Source of the DNA: Marinobacter lipolyticus
GTDB taxonomy: Bacteria > Pseudomonadota > Gammaproteobacteria > Pseudomonadales > Oleiphilaceae
Reading direction: 5' to 3'
DNA: 64,000 nucleotides
Assembly: GCF_018424605.1 (NCBI RefSeq)
Contig: NZ_QTKT01000003.1
Location: 62,001-126,000, forward strand
The translations under genes and the position numbers were made by a program. Under the pieces are notes generated by a model. The model was given only the letters and a program-made list of their open reading frames with translations, searched no databases and was not told the origin of the DNA. Below, one piece after another: positions 39,239 through 47,951 of the stretch (within the stretch, counting starts at the first letter, position 1; each line of letters begins with the position of its first letter).

Positions 39239-40141
39239 ATGACCTCACAACTGAACGCGCATTTCGAAAACTTTCCGCCCGCGCCCAGGACTGCCCGCAA
39301 CGCGGGCCTGGCCGCCACGCGCCTGGCGCTGCAGCTGTACGCCCGGGTGTCACCCGAGAAGGCCGGTCGGCTGGTGCATCACATGGCCCTCAAGCCGTCT
39401 CGTCTGCCGATGCCGTCCCGCTACGAGTACCTGCTGGACACCGCTGACAGTCACACCCAGCTTCATCACGGCAGCAATACCCTTCCGGTGTATTCGTGGG
39501 GCGAAGGCCCGGTGGTTCTTGGCGTACACGGCTGGGCCGGCGCCGGCATCCAGTACGGCGCCTGGGTAGAGCCGCTGGTGCAGGCCGGCTATCGCGTGGT
39601 GCTGTTCGACGCCCCCGCCCACGGGCGCGCACAGGGCGACAGTACCAACCTGTTTGAAATGGCCGAGGTGATTGCAAAAGTCGCCACCAGCGTCGGCCGG
39701 GTTCACGGCGTGCTCGCCCACTCCATGGGCTGCCTGGCCGTTGCCAGGGCCATCGCCGATGGCCTGCAGGTCAGCTATCTGGCCATGCTGGCGCCACCGG
39801 TCAGCCTTGCCGCAGTGATGGACAACCTGGGCCGGCAGCTGGGATTGACCCCGTCGGTTCTGGCCGTGCACCTGCAGTTGATGGAGGAACGCTTTGGCAA
39901 AACCCTGTGGGATCGGCTGGATCTGCAGACCCTGTCGCCGTCGCTGACCCATCGCGGGCTGATCGTGATTGATAACGACGACGGCTCGATCTCGCCGGAC
40001 GACAGCGAGCGGGTTGCCAACAGCTGGCAACAGGCCGCGGTATTGCGTACCCAGGGTCTGGGACACCACCGCCTGCTGTGGAGCCCGATGGTGATCGAGA
40101 CGGTGCTGAGGGATCTGGGCCGGCCGGTGCACACTGTCTGA
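39239..40141 (+). CDS. Alpha/beta hydrolase
   Basis: The 300-residue protein has the alpha/beta hydrolase core (about residues 85-295): oxyanion segment GVHGWAGAG, nucleophile Ser in AHSMGCLA and a catalytic His in GLGHHRLL; an Asp in the DNDDGSISPDDS stretch is the likely acid. The N-terminal 80 residues are helical and unusual for small esterases. No signal peptide, so it should be cytoplasmic. Its substrate is unknown. It is divergent from the GlxA-type regulator, which may control it, and convergent with a secreted unknown 5 bp away. Confidence 0.85.
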   Translation: MTSQLNAHFENFPPAPRTARNAGLAATRLALQLYARVSPEKAGRLVHHMALKPSRLPMPSRYEYLLDTADSHTQLHHGSNTLPVYSWGEGPVVLGVHGWAGAGIQYGAWVEPLVQAGYRVVLFDAPAHGRAQGDSTNLFEMAEVIAKVATSVGRVHGVLAHSMGCLAVARAIADGLQVSYLAMLAPPVSLAAVMDNLGRQLGLTPSVLAVHLQLMEERFGKTLWDRLDLQTLSPSLTHRGLIVIDNDDGSISPDDSERVANSWQQAAVLRTQGLGHHRLLWSPMVIETVLRDLGRPVHTV

Positions 40142-40146
40142 CCGTG

Positions 40147-40959
40147 CTAGCGGCCAGCCTGCACAAACACCCAGTTGGTGCCGACGTTATCGCACACGAT
40201 GACGTCGGCATTGATGACGGTACACAGCGACACATCCCGGGGCAGCTCATTGTGATAGCGCGCTTTGACCCCGAGGGTTTTCTTGTCCCGTTTCAGCAAC
40301 GCAAAGGTCTGTTCCATCCGCGCGGCGAAATCGACACCGCTGGCCTCCAGGGTGTGGAAGGCATTATGGAAGGCGGTAAAGCTCTTGGTGTTGGCGCCCA
40401 GACCGATATCCAGCATCTTGGGAATATAGCGGTCGTACGCGTCCGAGAGGTAGCGTCGGACCGCTTCCTCGTCGCTGCGGTCACCCTTGAACGGGGCCAG
40501 GCCCAGCCGATTGTCCGCAGCCAGCACGCCGTCTGCCAGCTGGCTGTTGGGCTGGTTGCTTGCCAGCTCATACTGTTGCTGGCCGCACACCAGGCGTTCG
40601 CCCGCCAGGCGGCAGTCCGCCAGCCGTCCATCGGTGGATGGCACCGCCTGCGCCGGCGCGGGGGGGACCCGTTCCGGGCGCGGGGGTGCCGGCGGCGTTT
40701 CCGCGCCAGCGTCGGGCACCTTCAACCCCAGACGTCCCGCCGGGCGGCGCAGCAACAGCCGCTGCACCTGGGGACCATTGCGGCGGAAATCCGTGGCCGA
40801 GGGCAGGCCCGCGCCCTGTCCTTCACGAACCACCTGACAGTAGAGTTTTTCGAGATCGGTTTTCGCGCCGTCCATGCAGCCGTCATTGGCGGCGTACGCA
40901 GCGCTGCCGCCCAAGGCCCAGGCCAGCAGTGCCATCATCGCCCACCACCGACTCGTCAT
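40147..40959 (-). CDS. Exported protein of unknown function
   Basis: The 270-residue product has a signal peptide (about residues 1-23, ending AAYAAND). A Cys-containing segment CMDGAKTDLEKLYCQVV follows, then a proline-rich linker (about 85-110, PPAPPRPERVPPAPAQ), and a C-terminal region with two Cys pairs (DCRLAGERLVC and CTVINADVIVC). The even number of cysteines suggests periplasmic disulfides. I recognise no family. Its start codon overlaps the stop of the upstream TetR gene by 4 bp, so the two form an operon and may be functionally linked. Confidence 0.8.
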   Translation of the reverse strand: MTSRWWAMMALLAWALGGSAAYAANDGCMDGAKTDLEKLYCQVVREGQGAGLPSATDFRRNGPQVQRLLLRRPAGRLGLKVPDAGAETPPAPPRPERVPPAPAQAVPSTDGRLADCRLAGERLVCGQQQYELASNQPNSQLADGVLAADNRLGLAPFKGDRSDEEAVRRYLSDAYDRYIPKMLDIGLGANTKSFTAFHNAFHTLEASGVDFAARMEQTFALLKRDKKTLGVKARYHNELPRDVSLCTVINADVIVCDNVGTNWVFVQAGR

Positions 40960-41585
40960 TCGGCCTGCTCTTCGTCCCGTTGCCCCAGCACTACCCGGGC
41001 CATCAGGTCTTCAATACGTCGAATGGTGGCTTCGTCGCCTTTCTTGCCGGTCAGCACCACCTGGGAGCCGATGGTCGCCACATACAGCAAAAGGGAGAGA
41101 TCTTTCACCCGCTGGGGGTCGCTGCTGAGCCGCTGGAACAGCGTGCAGTTCTGGTTGATGCGGGCACTGTCGACTTCGGTCACCAGATCCGCGGCGTAGT
41201 CGTGGCGGCGAGCGTAATCCCGCACCGCCAGCTCCACCTGCAGGCGGCGAATGTTGCGGGAGGCGTCGGTCAGCAGCAGTTCCAGGATCTGCCGCAATTC
41301 GGTTTCCACATCACCGCCCTGGGGCTTCCAGTACTGCAGTTCGTGCAGCCGCCGGTCGCGCCAGCGGTTGAGAAAGCTGACCACCAGATCTTCGTGGTCA
41401 CGGAAGTGCCAGTAGAAACTGCCGCGGGTCACGCCGAGTTTTTTCGACAGGGTCAGCACCCGCAACTGGCCGAAACCGCCGGCGGCCACTTCACCGGCGG
41501 CGGCGTCGAGCCAGTCGTCGCGGGTCAGTTGCGCTTTTTCCGGCGACTTGCGGCGGGGGCGGTGCGGCGGTTTGGCGTCCGTCAT
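40956..41585 (-). CDS. TetR-family regulator, divergent from the beta-oxidation island
   Basis: The 209-residue product has the TetR DNA-binding motif (about residues 20-66, with LTLSKKLGVTRGSFYWHFRDHEDLV) and a variable ligand domain. It is divergent from the FadB-like gene, and two matching palindromes in the gap (41676-41689 and 41699-41712) are probable operators. Acyl-CoA- or fatty-acid-responsive TetR repressors such as PsrA and FadR commonly control beta-oxidation genes, so this is the most likely local repressor. It is cotranscribed with an exported unknown protein. Confidence 0.9.
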   Translation of the reverse strand: MTDAKPPHRPRRKSPEKAQLTRDDWLDAAAGEVAAGGFGQLRVLTLSKKLGVTRGSFYWHFRDHEDLVVSFLNRWRDRRLHELQYWKPQGGDVETELRQILELLLTDASRNIRRLQVELAVRDYARRHDYAADLVTEVDSARINQNCTLFQRLSSDPQRVKDLSLLLYVATIGSQVVLTGKKGDEATIRRIEDLMARVVLGQRDEEQAE

Positions 41586-41674
41586 ATTGACTATAGGGTC
41601 CTGCTACTGGCGGTTTGTTCCGAATTCTACATCAACGGCGATCACAAGTTTGAAACCGTTGACCGTGACTTGAA

Positions 41675-41712
41675 CATACATTAGTGTATGGACAAACAAT
41701 ACACCAGTGTAT
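41675..41712. promoter_or_regulatory. Paired palindromic operators for the TetR / FadB-like promoter region
   Basis: Two near-identical 14-bp palindromes, ATACATTAGTGTAT (41676-41689) and ATACACCAGTGTAT (41699-41712), have centres 23 bp apart, about two helical turns. The second is a perfect 6-2-6 repeat and the first has one mismatch. TTGACC (41659-41664) with TAGTGT (41682-41687) 17 bp away is a possible promoter that the first operator would cover. Confidence 0.75.
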
Positions 41713-41778
41713 GGATATTGCAATGCAGGGTCCGTATACCCTCGATCTCAACCGATGCCAGTAACAGGGAGCTGCCAC

Positions 41779-43875
41779 ATGAGTACTGCCCATTACGACG
41801 TGAACGGCAATATTGCCGTCATCCGACTCGACAACCCGCCGGTCAATGGCCTTGGCCTGGCCCTGCGCCAGGGAATTGTGAATGGCATTCGCCAGGCGGA
41901 ATCCGATGACGCGGTGAAGGCCGTAGTACTGGTCGGCTCCGACCGCGCTTTCTCCGGCGGCGCCGACATCAGCGAGTTCGGCTCTCCCAAAGCGTTTGCC
42001 GAGCCCAACCTGAACACCGTGATCAACTTCGTGGAAAGCAGCCGCAAACCGGTCATCGCCGCCATCAGCGGTGCCTGCATGGGCGGTGGTCTGGAACTGG
42101 CGCTTGGCTGCCACTATCGCATCGCCAAGCCGGATGCCCAGATCGCCCTGCCGGAAGTCAAACTGGGCCTGCTGCCCGGTGCCGGCGGTACCCAGCGTTT
42201 GCCACGGGTAATCGGTGCCGAACACGCGGTGAACATGATCGTCTCCGGCAGCGTAGTCCCGGCCAAGCAGTTCAAGGGCAGCGCCCTGTTTGACGAGATC
42301 GTGGATGGCGAACTGCTGGACGCCGCCATTGCCTACGCCACCAAGGTGGTCAGCGAAAACCTGCCGCTGAAGAAAGTACGCGACCTGAAAGCAAAGCATC
42401 CAAATCCGGAAGGCTTCTTCATGTTCACCCGCAACACCGTGGGAGCCATGACCAAGAACTACCCGGCGCCGCTGAAATGCGTCGATGCCGTGCACGCGGC
42501 CGTGACCAAGCCCTTCGACAAGGGCATGGAAGTGGAGCGCGAGGCGTTCGTGACCCTGATGCAGACCCCGGAATCCCGCGCGCTGCGTCACGCGTTCTTT
42601 TCCGAGCGTCTGACCAGCAAGATTGCGGACGTGCCTTCTGACACCCCGGTCCGCGACATCCAGTCCGTGGGTGTGATCGGCGGTGGCACCATGGGCACCG
42701 GCATCAGCATCAACTTCCTCAACGCCGGTATCCCGGTCACCCTGGTGGAAATGAAGCAGGAAGGTCTGGACCGTGGCGTGGCAGCCATCCAGAAGGTCTA
42801 CGAAGGCCGCGTGAAAAAAGGCCGCATGAGCGAAGACGACGCCAAGGCCAAGATGGAACTGCTGACGCCGTCGCTCACCTACGACGACCTGAGCAACGTC
42901 GATCTGGTGATCGAAGCGGTGTTCGAGGAAATGGGCGTGAAGCAGTCCGTGTTCGAGAAGCTGGACGAGGTGTGCAAGCCCGGCGCGATTCTGGCCTCCA
43001 ACACGTCCACCCTGGATCTGAACAAGATCGCCAGCTTCACCAAACGCCCGGAAGACGTCATCGGCCTGCACTTCTTCAGCCCCGCCAACATCATGAAACT
43101 GCTGGAAGTGGTACGCGGTGACAAGACCGCCAAGGACGTACTGGCCACCGCCATGAAACTGGCCAAGGCGATCAAGAAGACCGCCGTGGTCTCCGGCGTC
43201 TGCGACGGCTTTATCGGCAACCGCATGATCAACCAGTACCAGCGCGAAGCCCTGCTGATGCTGGAAGAAGGCGCCAGCGTGCAGCAGATCGACAAGGCCA
43301 TCGAGAAGTTCGGCTTTGCCATGGGCCCGCTGCGCATGGCCGACCTGGCCGGCGGCGACATCGGCTGGGCCATCCGCAAGCGACAATACGAAGAAAACCC
43401 GGACATGGTGAAAATGGTTGTGGCCGATCGCCTGTGCGAAATGGGCCGCTACGGCCAGAAGACCGGCGCCGGGTTCTACCGCTACGAGCCGGGCAACCGC
43501 AACGCCCTGCACGATCCGGAAGTGGACAAGGTGGTGGACGAAGTCCGCGCCGAGCTGGGCATTACCCCGCGCAAGATCAGCAACCAGGAAATCGTCGAGC
43601 GCTGCGTCTATGCCCTGGTGAACGAAGGCGCCCAGATCCTGGACGAAGGCATCGCCCAGCGCGCCTCCGACATCGACATGGTCTACCTGACCGGTTACGG
43701 CTTCCCGGTATTCCGCGGCGGCCCCATGCATTACGCCGAGGAAGTGGGACTGCCGAACGTGGTTCGCGCCATGCAGGCCTTCACCGAAGACCGTCACACC
43801 CAGCCTGGTTTCTGGGAGCCGGCGGCCTTGCTGGCCAAGCGCGCCGAAGAAGGCAAGGGTTTTGACGCCAAGTAA
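41779..43875 (+). CDS. Bifunctional enoyl-CoA hydratase / 3-hydroxyacyl-CoA dehydrogenase (FadB/FadJ-like)
   Basis: The 698-residue product fuses an enoyl-CoA hydratase/isomerase domain (about 1-190, with acidic residues Glu106 in GGGLELALG and Glu126 in LPEVKLG) to an NAD-dependent 3-hydroxyacyl-CoA dehydrogenase (NAD motif [11 protein letters not shown] at about 298-308, then 3HCDH C-terminal repeats). It performs steps two and three of beta-oxidation. The domain order and length match the peroxisomal-type multifunctional enzymes rather than classic E. coli FadB. The start at 41779 follows AGGGA; an earlier in-frame ATG (41707) lies inside the second operator. It is followed 73 bp later by a thiolase. 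Confidence 0.93.
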   Translation: MSTAHYDVNGNIAVIRLDNPPVNGLGLALRQGIVNGIRQAESDDAVKAVVLVGSDRAFSGGADISEFGSPKAFAEPNLNTVINFVESSRKPVIAAISGACMGGGLELALGCHYRIAKPDAQIALPEVKLGLLPGAGGTQRLPRVIGAEHAVNMIVSGSVVPAKQFKGSALFDEIVDGELLDAAIAYATKVVSENLPLKKVRDLKAKHPNPEGFFMFTRNTVGAMTKNYPAPLKCVDAVHAAVTKPFDKGMEVEREAFVTLMQTPESRALRHAFFSERLTSKIADVPSDTPVRDIQSVGVIGGGTMGTGISINFLNAGIPVTLVEMKQEGLDRGVAAIQKVYEGRVKKGRMSEDDAKAKMELLTPSLTYDDLSNVDLVIEAVFEEMGVKQSVFEKLDEVCKPGAILASNTSTLDLNKIASFTKRPEDVIGLHFFSPANIMKLLEVVRGDKTAKDVLATAMKLAKAIKKTAVVSGVCDGFIGNRMINQYQREALLMLEEGASVQQIDKAIEKFGFAMGPLRMADLAGGDIGWAIRKRQYEENPDMVKMVVADRLCEMGRYGQKTGAGFYRYEPGNRNALHDPEVDKVVDEVRAELGITPRKISNQEIVERCVYALVNEGAQILDEGIAQRASDIDMVYLTGYGFPVFRGGPMHYAEEVGLPNVVRAMQAFTEDRHTQPGFWEPAALLAKRAEEGKGFDAK

Positions 43876-43948
43876 CCGGTCCACGAATTGATCCGGGGCG
43901 GCGCATCCCTTATCGAAAGGCCGCCGCTCCGAACTGAGGAGAATTGTT

Positions 43949-45130
43949 ATGTCCAATGATGTTGTCATCGTATCCACCGCCCGTACGCCCCTGGCCAAAT
44001 CCTGGCGCGGCGGCCTGAACATGACCCACGGCGCCACCCTGGCCGGTCACGCCATCCAGCACGCGGTCGAGCGCTCCAAGGTCGACCCTAACGAAATCGA
44101 AGACGTGCTGATGGGCTGCGCCCTGCCGGAAGGCTCCACCGGCAACGACGTCGCGCGCATGGGCGCCATCCGCGCCGGCCTGCCAGTGACCGTTGGCGGT
44201 GCCACCATCAACCGCTTCTGCTCGTCCGGCCTGCAGGCCATCGCCATGGCAGCCCATCACATTGTCGTGGACCGGGTGCCGGTCATGGTTGCCGGCGGTG
44301 TTGAATCCATCTCCACGGTTCAGGCCAACGTGAACCAGAACTACTTCATGGAACCCTGGCTGGCGAAGAACAAGCCGGAACTCTACTGGTCCATGCTGGA
44401 CACCGCTGAGACAGTCGCCAAGCGCTACGGCATCAAGAAAGAAGACATGGACGAATACGGCGTTCGCAGCCAGAACCTGGCTGATCAGGCGCGTCAGGAC
44501 GGCAAGTTCGACGACGAGATCGTGCCCATCACCACCACCAGGGGCGTCGCCGACAAGGCCACCGGTCAGCTCAGCAGCCAGGAAGTGACCGTCAGCCAGG
44601 ACGAAGGCATCCGCCCGGGCACCAACCTGGAAGGCGTCAGCAAGATTCGCTCCGCGATGGAAGGCGGCGTGGTCACCGCCGGCAACGCCAGCCAGTTCTC
44701 CGACGGCGCCTCCGCCTGCGTACTGATGGACAGCAAAGTCGCCGAACAGCGTGGTGCCACGCCACTGGGCATCTTCCGTGGCTTTGCCGTCGCCGGTTGC
44801 GAGCCCGACGAAATGGGCATCGGCCCGGTATTCGCGGTTCCCAAACTGCTCAAGCGCGCCGGCCTGTCGGTCGACGACATCGGCCTGTGGGAACTCAACG
44901 AAGCCTTCGCCGTTCAGGTCCTCTACTGCCAGCGCAAACTGGGCATTCCGATGGACCGCCTGAACGTCAACGGCGGCGCCATCGCGGTCGGTCACCCCTA
45001 CGGCACCACCGGTTCCCGCCTGGTCGGCCACGCGCTGATCGAAGGCAAGCGCCGTGGCGTCAAATACGTCGTCGTTACCATGTGCGTTGGTACTGGTATG
45101 GGTGCCGCTGGCCTGTTTGAGGTTGCCTAA
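43949..45130 (+). CDS. Acetyl-CoA C-acyltransferase (3-ketoacyl-CoA thiolase)
   Basis: The 393-residue thiolase has the nucleophilic Cys91 ([16 protein letters not shown]), the histidine motif [14 protein letters not shown] and the C-terminal Cys in [10 protein letters not shown]. It cleaves 3-ketoacyl-CoA to acetyl-CoA and a shortened acyl-CoA, the last beta-oxidation step. It follows the FadB-like gene at 73 bp and probably belongs to the same transcript. It lacks any signal peptide and is cytoplasmic. Confidence 0.94.
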   Translation: MSNDVVIVSTARTPLAKSWRGGLNMTHGATLAGHAIQHAVERSKVDPNEIEDVLMGCALPEGSTGNDVARMGAIRAGLPVTVGGATINRFCSSGLQAIAMAAHHIVVDRVPVMVAGGVESISTVQANVNQNYFMEPWLAKNKPELYWSMLDTAETVAKRYGIKKEDMDEYGVRSQNLADQARQDGKFDDEIVPITTTRGVADKATGQLSSQEVTVSQDEGIRPGTNLEGVSKIRSAMEGGVVTAGNASQFSDGASACVLMDSKVAEQRGATPLGIFRGFAVAGCEPDEMGIGPVFAVPKLLKRAGLSVDDIGLWELNEAFAVQVLYCQRKLGIPMDRLNVNGGAIAVGHPYGTTGSRLVGHALIEGKRRGVKYVVVTMCVGTGMGAAGLFEVA

Positions 45131-45160
45131 GACTCTGATTGCCTGAGGCTTTGGGGGGTA

Positions 45161-45270
45161 GCGCCTGTTGGGTGGGGTGTTCCGAAACACGCTGTAAACA
45201 CGTCCGTGTGCGCTTGGGCTCCGCCATCCCTGGCTCCGCACAGTTTCGGAACACCCCACCCAACAGGCGC
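45161..45270 (-). repeat. Long inverted repeat element, copy 6 (R orientation on minus strand)
   Basis: A perfect 28-bp stem pairs 45161-45188 with 45243-45270. The 54-nt core holds mini-hairpins at 45199-45210 (CACGTCCGTGTG) and 45223-45234 (GCCATCCCTGGC). On the minus strand these show CACGGACG and CAGGGATG. It is antisense in R orientation to the flanking plus-strand genes. Confidence 0.94.
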
Positions 45271-45370
45271 CCGTAGCTTCGTGCAATGGCCAACAGCTGC
45301 AGCGCTAGAACGGCTGGGCCGAGCCCAAAAAAACTCAACTTCCCAGAGCAGGCGCGCACAGGCTCGAAGC

Positions 45371-45479
45371 GCCGGGCGGGTAGCCCCTTTCAAAACTGTG
45401 CGGAGCCATGGATGGCGGAGCCCAAGCGCCCCAGGGATGGGCCGAAGGAGCGTGTTTTGAAAGGGGATGCCCGCCCGGT
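45371..45479 (+). repeat. Long inverted repeat element, copy 7 (R orientation on plus strand)
   Basis: Arms 45372-45396 and 45454-45478 pair except at 45381 (a G-U wobble in RNA) and 45383. The 57-nt core contains mini-hairpins GCCATGGATGGC (45405-45416) and CCCAGGGATGGG (45430-45441). It ends about 85 bp before the acyl-CoA dehydrogenase gene. Its core is complementary to that of copy 6, so the two could also pair with each other. Confidence 0.93.
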
Positions 45480-45564
45480 GCAACCACCCGAGCCAGAAGG
45501 CCCGGCACTACAAACTCGCAGGCTACTCACAAGTTAACCTCAGCCACCAGACAAGAGGTGCTCC

Positions 45565-46752
45565 ATGGACCTGAACTACACCCCCGAACAAGAGGCGTTC
45601 CGCGCTGAAGTTCGCCAGTTTCTTGAAGACAACCTGCCGGACGACATCCGCGAACGGGTGCAGAAACGCCTGCGCCCGGACAAGGCGATGACCGAACGCT
45701 GGCAGAAGATTCTGTTTGATCAGGGCTGGGGTGCTTCCACCTGGCCGGAAGAGTTTGGTGGGACCGGATGGGATCCGATTCAGCAGATTATCTTTGAGGA
45801 AGAGTGTGCCCTCGCCGGCGCGCCGCGCCAGCTCGACTTCGGGCTGCGCATGGTCGCACCGGTGATCATGACCTTTGGCAACGACGCTCAGAAACAGCGC
45901 TTCCTGCCGGGCATTCTCAGCGGTGAAGACTGGTGGTGCCAGGGCTATTCCGAGCCCGGCGCCGGGTCCGACCTGGCGTCGCTGCGCACCAGTGCCAAAC
46001 GCGAAGGTGACCATTACATCGTCAACGGCCAGAAAACCTGGACCACCCTGGGCCAGCATGCCGACTGGATTTTCTGTCTCGTGCGCACCAGCACCGAGGG
46101 CAAACCGCAGCAGGGCATTTCCTTCCTGCTGATCGACATGAACACCCCGGGCATCGAGGTTCGGCCCATCATCATGCTGGACGGTGAGCATGAGATTAAC
46201 GAGGTCTACTTCGATAACGTCAAAGTGCCTGCCGAGAACCTGATTGGTGAGGAAAACCAGGGCTGGACCTACGCCAAGTTCCTGCTGGGCCATGAGCGCA
46301 CCGGCCTGGCTAACGTGGGGCAGTGGAAGGCGTTGATGAAGCGGCTCAAGGCCGTGGCGCGGGAAGAGCAGGATGGTCAACGGCCGTTGATCGAGAATAC
46401 CCGCTTCCGCGACCGGCTGGCGCAGCTGGATATGGAACTGCGGGCGCTGGAGCTGACCGTGTTGCGGGTGCTGACCGACAAGCGTGGTCCCGGGCCGCAG
46501 GCGTCGATCCTGAAGATTCGCGGTACCGAGATCGGCCAGCAACTGTTCGAAATGCTGATGGAAGCCACCGGTCAGGATGCCATCGCCCATATTCCGGACG
46601 CACTGGAGCTGGACTACACCGGCCCGCGCCCCGGCTCGGTCGATGCCACACCCGCCGCCGGCGATTACTTCAACATGCGCAAGCTGTCGATCTTTGGCGG
46701 GTCCAACGAAATCCAGCGCAATATCATCGCGCAACTCGTGCTTGGTCTGTAA
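45565..46752 (+). CDS. Acyl-CoA dehydrogenase (first of a pair)
   Basis: The 395-residue flavoenzyme has the acyl-CoA dehydrogenase domains in order: N-terminal helical, beta middle (CQGYSEPGAGSDLASL) and C-terminal helical with FGGSNEIQRNIIAQLVLG. It oxidises an acyl-CoA with FAD and passes electrons to ETF. AGAGGTG lies before the ATG. It heads a second cluster with another acyl-CoA dehydrogenase 35 bp downstream and an SDR gene after that. Paired, unequal acyl-CoA dehydrogenases often act as an alpha/beta heteromer in steroid, terpene or aromatic acid side-chain degradation. Confidence 0.93.
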   Translation: MDLNYTPEQEAFRAEVRQFLEDNLPDDIRERVQKRLRPDKAMTERWQKILFDQGWGASTWPEEFGGTGWDPIQQIIFEEECALAGAPRQLDFGLRMVAPVIMTFGNDAQKQRFLPGILSGEDWWCQGYSEPGAGSDLASLRTSAKREGDHYIVNGQKTWTTLGQHADWIFCLVRTSTEGKPQQGISFLLIDMNTPGIEVRPIIMLDGEHEINEVYFDNVKVPAENLIGEENQGWTYAKFLLGHERTGLANVGQWKALMKRLKAVAREEQDGQRPLIENTRFRDRLAQLDMELRALELTVLRVLTDKRGPGPQASILKIRGTEIGQQLFEMLMEATGQDAIAHIPDALELDYTGPRPGSVDATPAAGDYFNMRKLSIFGGSNEIQRNIIAQLVLGL

Positions 46753-46787
46753 AGAGCCCTCAGCTTCCAAAGTTTGGAGAGACGTTT

Positions 46788-47936
46788 ATGAATTTTGATC
46801 TGACCGAAGAACAGCAAATGCTGAGCGATTCTCTGCGCCGCTTCGTGACCAACGAATACAGTTTTGAAAAGCGCGCAGACATCATCAAATCCGGACGCGG
46901 CACCGACAGCGCCACCTGGTCCGCGCTGGCGGGGATGGGCCTGCTCGGGTTCACCTTTCCGGAAGACTACGACGGGCTGGGCGGCAACGCCATCGACACC
47001 CTGGTGGTGATGGAAAACCTCGGCCGCGGCCTGGTGGTGGAGCCCTACCTGGCCACCGTGGTGCTGGCCGGTGGGCTGATCCGGGATGCCGGAAGCGAGG
47101 CCCAGAAAGCCGATATCCTGCCGGGCATCGCCAGCGGTGAACGGCTGCTGGCCCTGGCCCACAGTGAGCCTGGGGCACGCTACAACCTCAGCCATGTACA
47201 GACCACCGCCCGCAAGGACGGCGACCAGTTCCTGCTCAGCGGCCAGAAGACCGCCGTGCTCCATGGTGGGCAGGCGAACCAGTTGATCGTCTCCGCGCGC
47301 ACCAGTGGCGAGGTGAACGACGAATCCGGGCTGTCGCTGTTCCTGGTGGATCGCCATGCCCAAGGCGTCACCGTGGACGACTTCGCCACCCACGATGGCC
47401 ACCGCACCGCCGAGATCAGCTTCAGCAACGTGACGGTCAGCGCCGACAACCTGATCGGCACGGTGGATGAGGCCTTTCCGGTCATCGAGAAAGCGGTGGA
47501 TCTCGGTATTGCCGCACTGTGTGCCGAGGCGGTTGGCGCCATGGAAGCCATGAACGCCGCGACCCTGGAGTACATCAAGACCCGCAAGCAGTTCGGGATG
47601 CCCATCGGCAAGTTCCAGGCGCTGCAGCACCGCATGGCGGACATGTTCATCCACACCGAACAGGCCAAAACCATGGCCATTCTGGCCGCCAGCGAAGCGG
47701 ACTCCGATGACCGCGCCCGCCGCCGCGAAGCAATCTCCATGGCCAAGACCCTCGTCGGCCAGGCCGCAAGGTTTGTCGGGCAGGAAGGGGTACAATTGCA
47801 CGGTGGCATGGGCGTGACCGACGAGATGTTCGCCGCCCACCTGTTCAAGCGCCTGACCCTGATCAACCTGCTGTTCGGCGATGCCGATCATCACCTGGCC
47901 CAGGTCAGTGACGGCCTGCTGGCGAAGACCGCCTGA
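46788..47936 (+). CDS. Acyl-CoA dehydrogenase (second of a pair)
   Basis: The 382-residue acyl-CoA dehydrogenase-like protein starts MNFDLTEEQQMLSDSLRRFV, and the C-terminal domain contains GVQLHGGMGVTDEMFAAHLFKRL. The middle-domain motif is LAHSEPGARYNLSHV, in which the usual GSD is altered, suggesting a diverged partner rather than a standard enzyme. GGAGAG precedes the ATG at 46788. The gene immediately follows the first dehydrogenase, supporting a heteromeric complex. Substrate chain or side-group is unknown. Confidence 0.9.
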   Translation: MNFDLTEEQQMLSDSLRRFVTNEYSFEKRADIIKSGRGTDSATWSALAGMGLLGFTFPEDYDGLGGNAIDTLVVMENLGRGLVVEPYLATVVLAGGLIRDAGSEAQKADILPGIASGERLLALAHSEPGARYNLSHVQTTARKDGDQFLLSGQKTAVLHGGQANQLIVSARTSGEVNDESGLSLFLVDRHAQGVTVDDFATHDGHRTAEISFSNVTVSADNLIGTVDEAFPVIEKAVDLGIAALCAEAVGAMEAMNAATLEYIKTRKQFGMPIGKFQALQHRMADMFIHTEQAKTMAILAASEADSDDRARRREAISMAKTLVGQAARFVGQEGVQLHGGMGVTDEMFAAHLFKRLTLINLLFGDADHHLAQVSDGLLAKTA

Positions 47937-47951
47937 ACCCTCAAGGAGAGC

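Larger units (their letters stand above)
45131..45564. other. 434-bp gap with an inverted pair of repeat elements
   Basis: Between the thiolase and the first acyl-CoA dehydrogenase are copies 6 and 7 of the repeat family, in opposite orientation and about 100 bp apart. The spacer (45271-45370) shows no convincing gene. Short open frames across the elements are repeat-derived and were not taken as coding. Copy 6 lies close enough to the thiolase stop to be part of its 3' region. Confidence 0.85.

Noticed and set aside
41632-44037. 801-residue antisense frame over the FadB-like gene
   Set aside because: Same reason: complementary strand of a well-recognised coding gene, with no domain of its own.
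45286-45608. Short open frames with repeated MDGGAQAPQGWAEG-type peptides near 45.4 kb
   Set aside because: They are translations of the inverted repeat cores, so they recur wherever the element occurs and lack ribosome sites.
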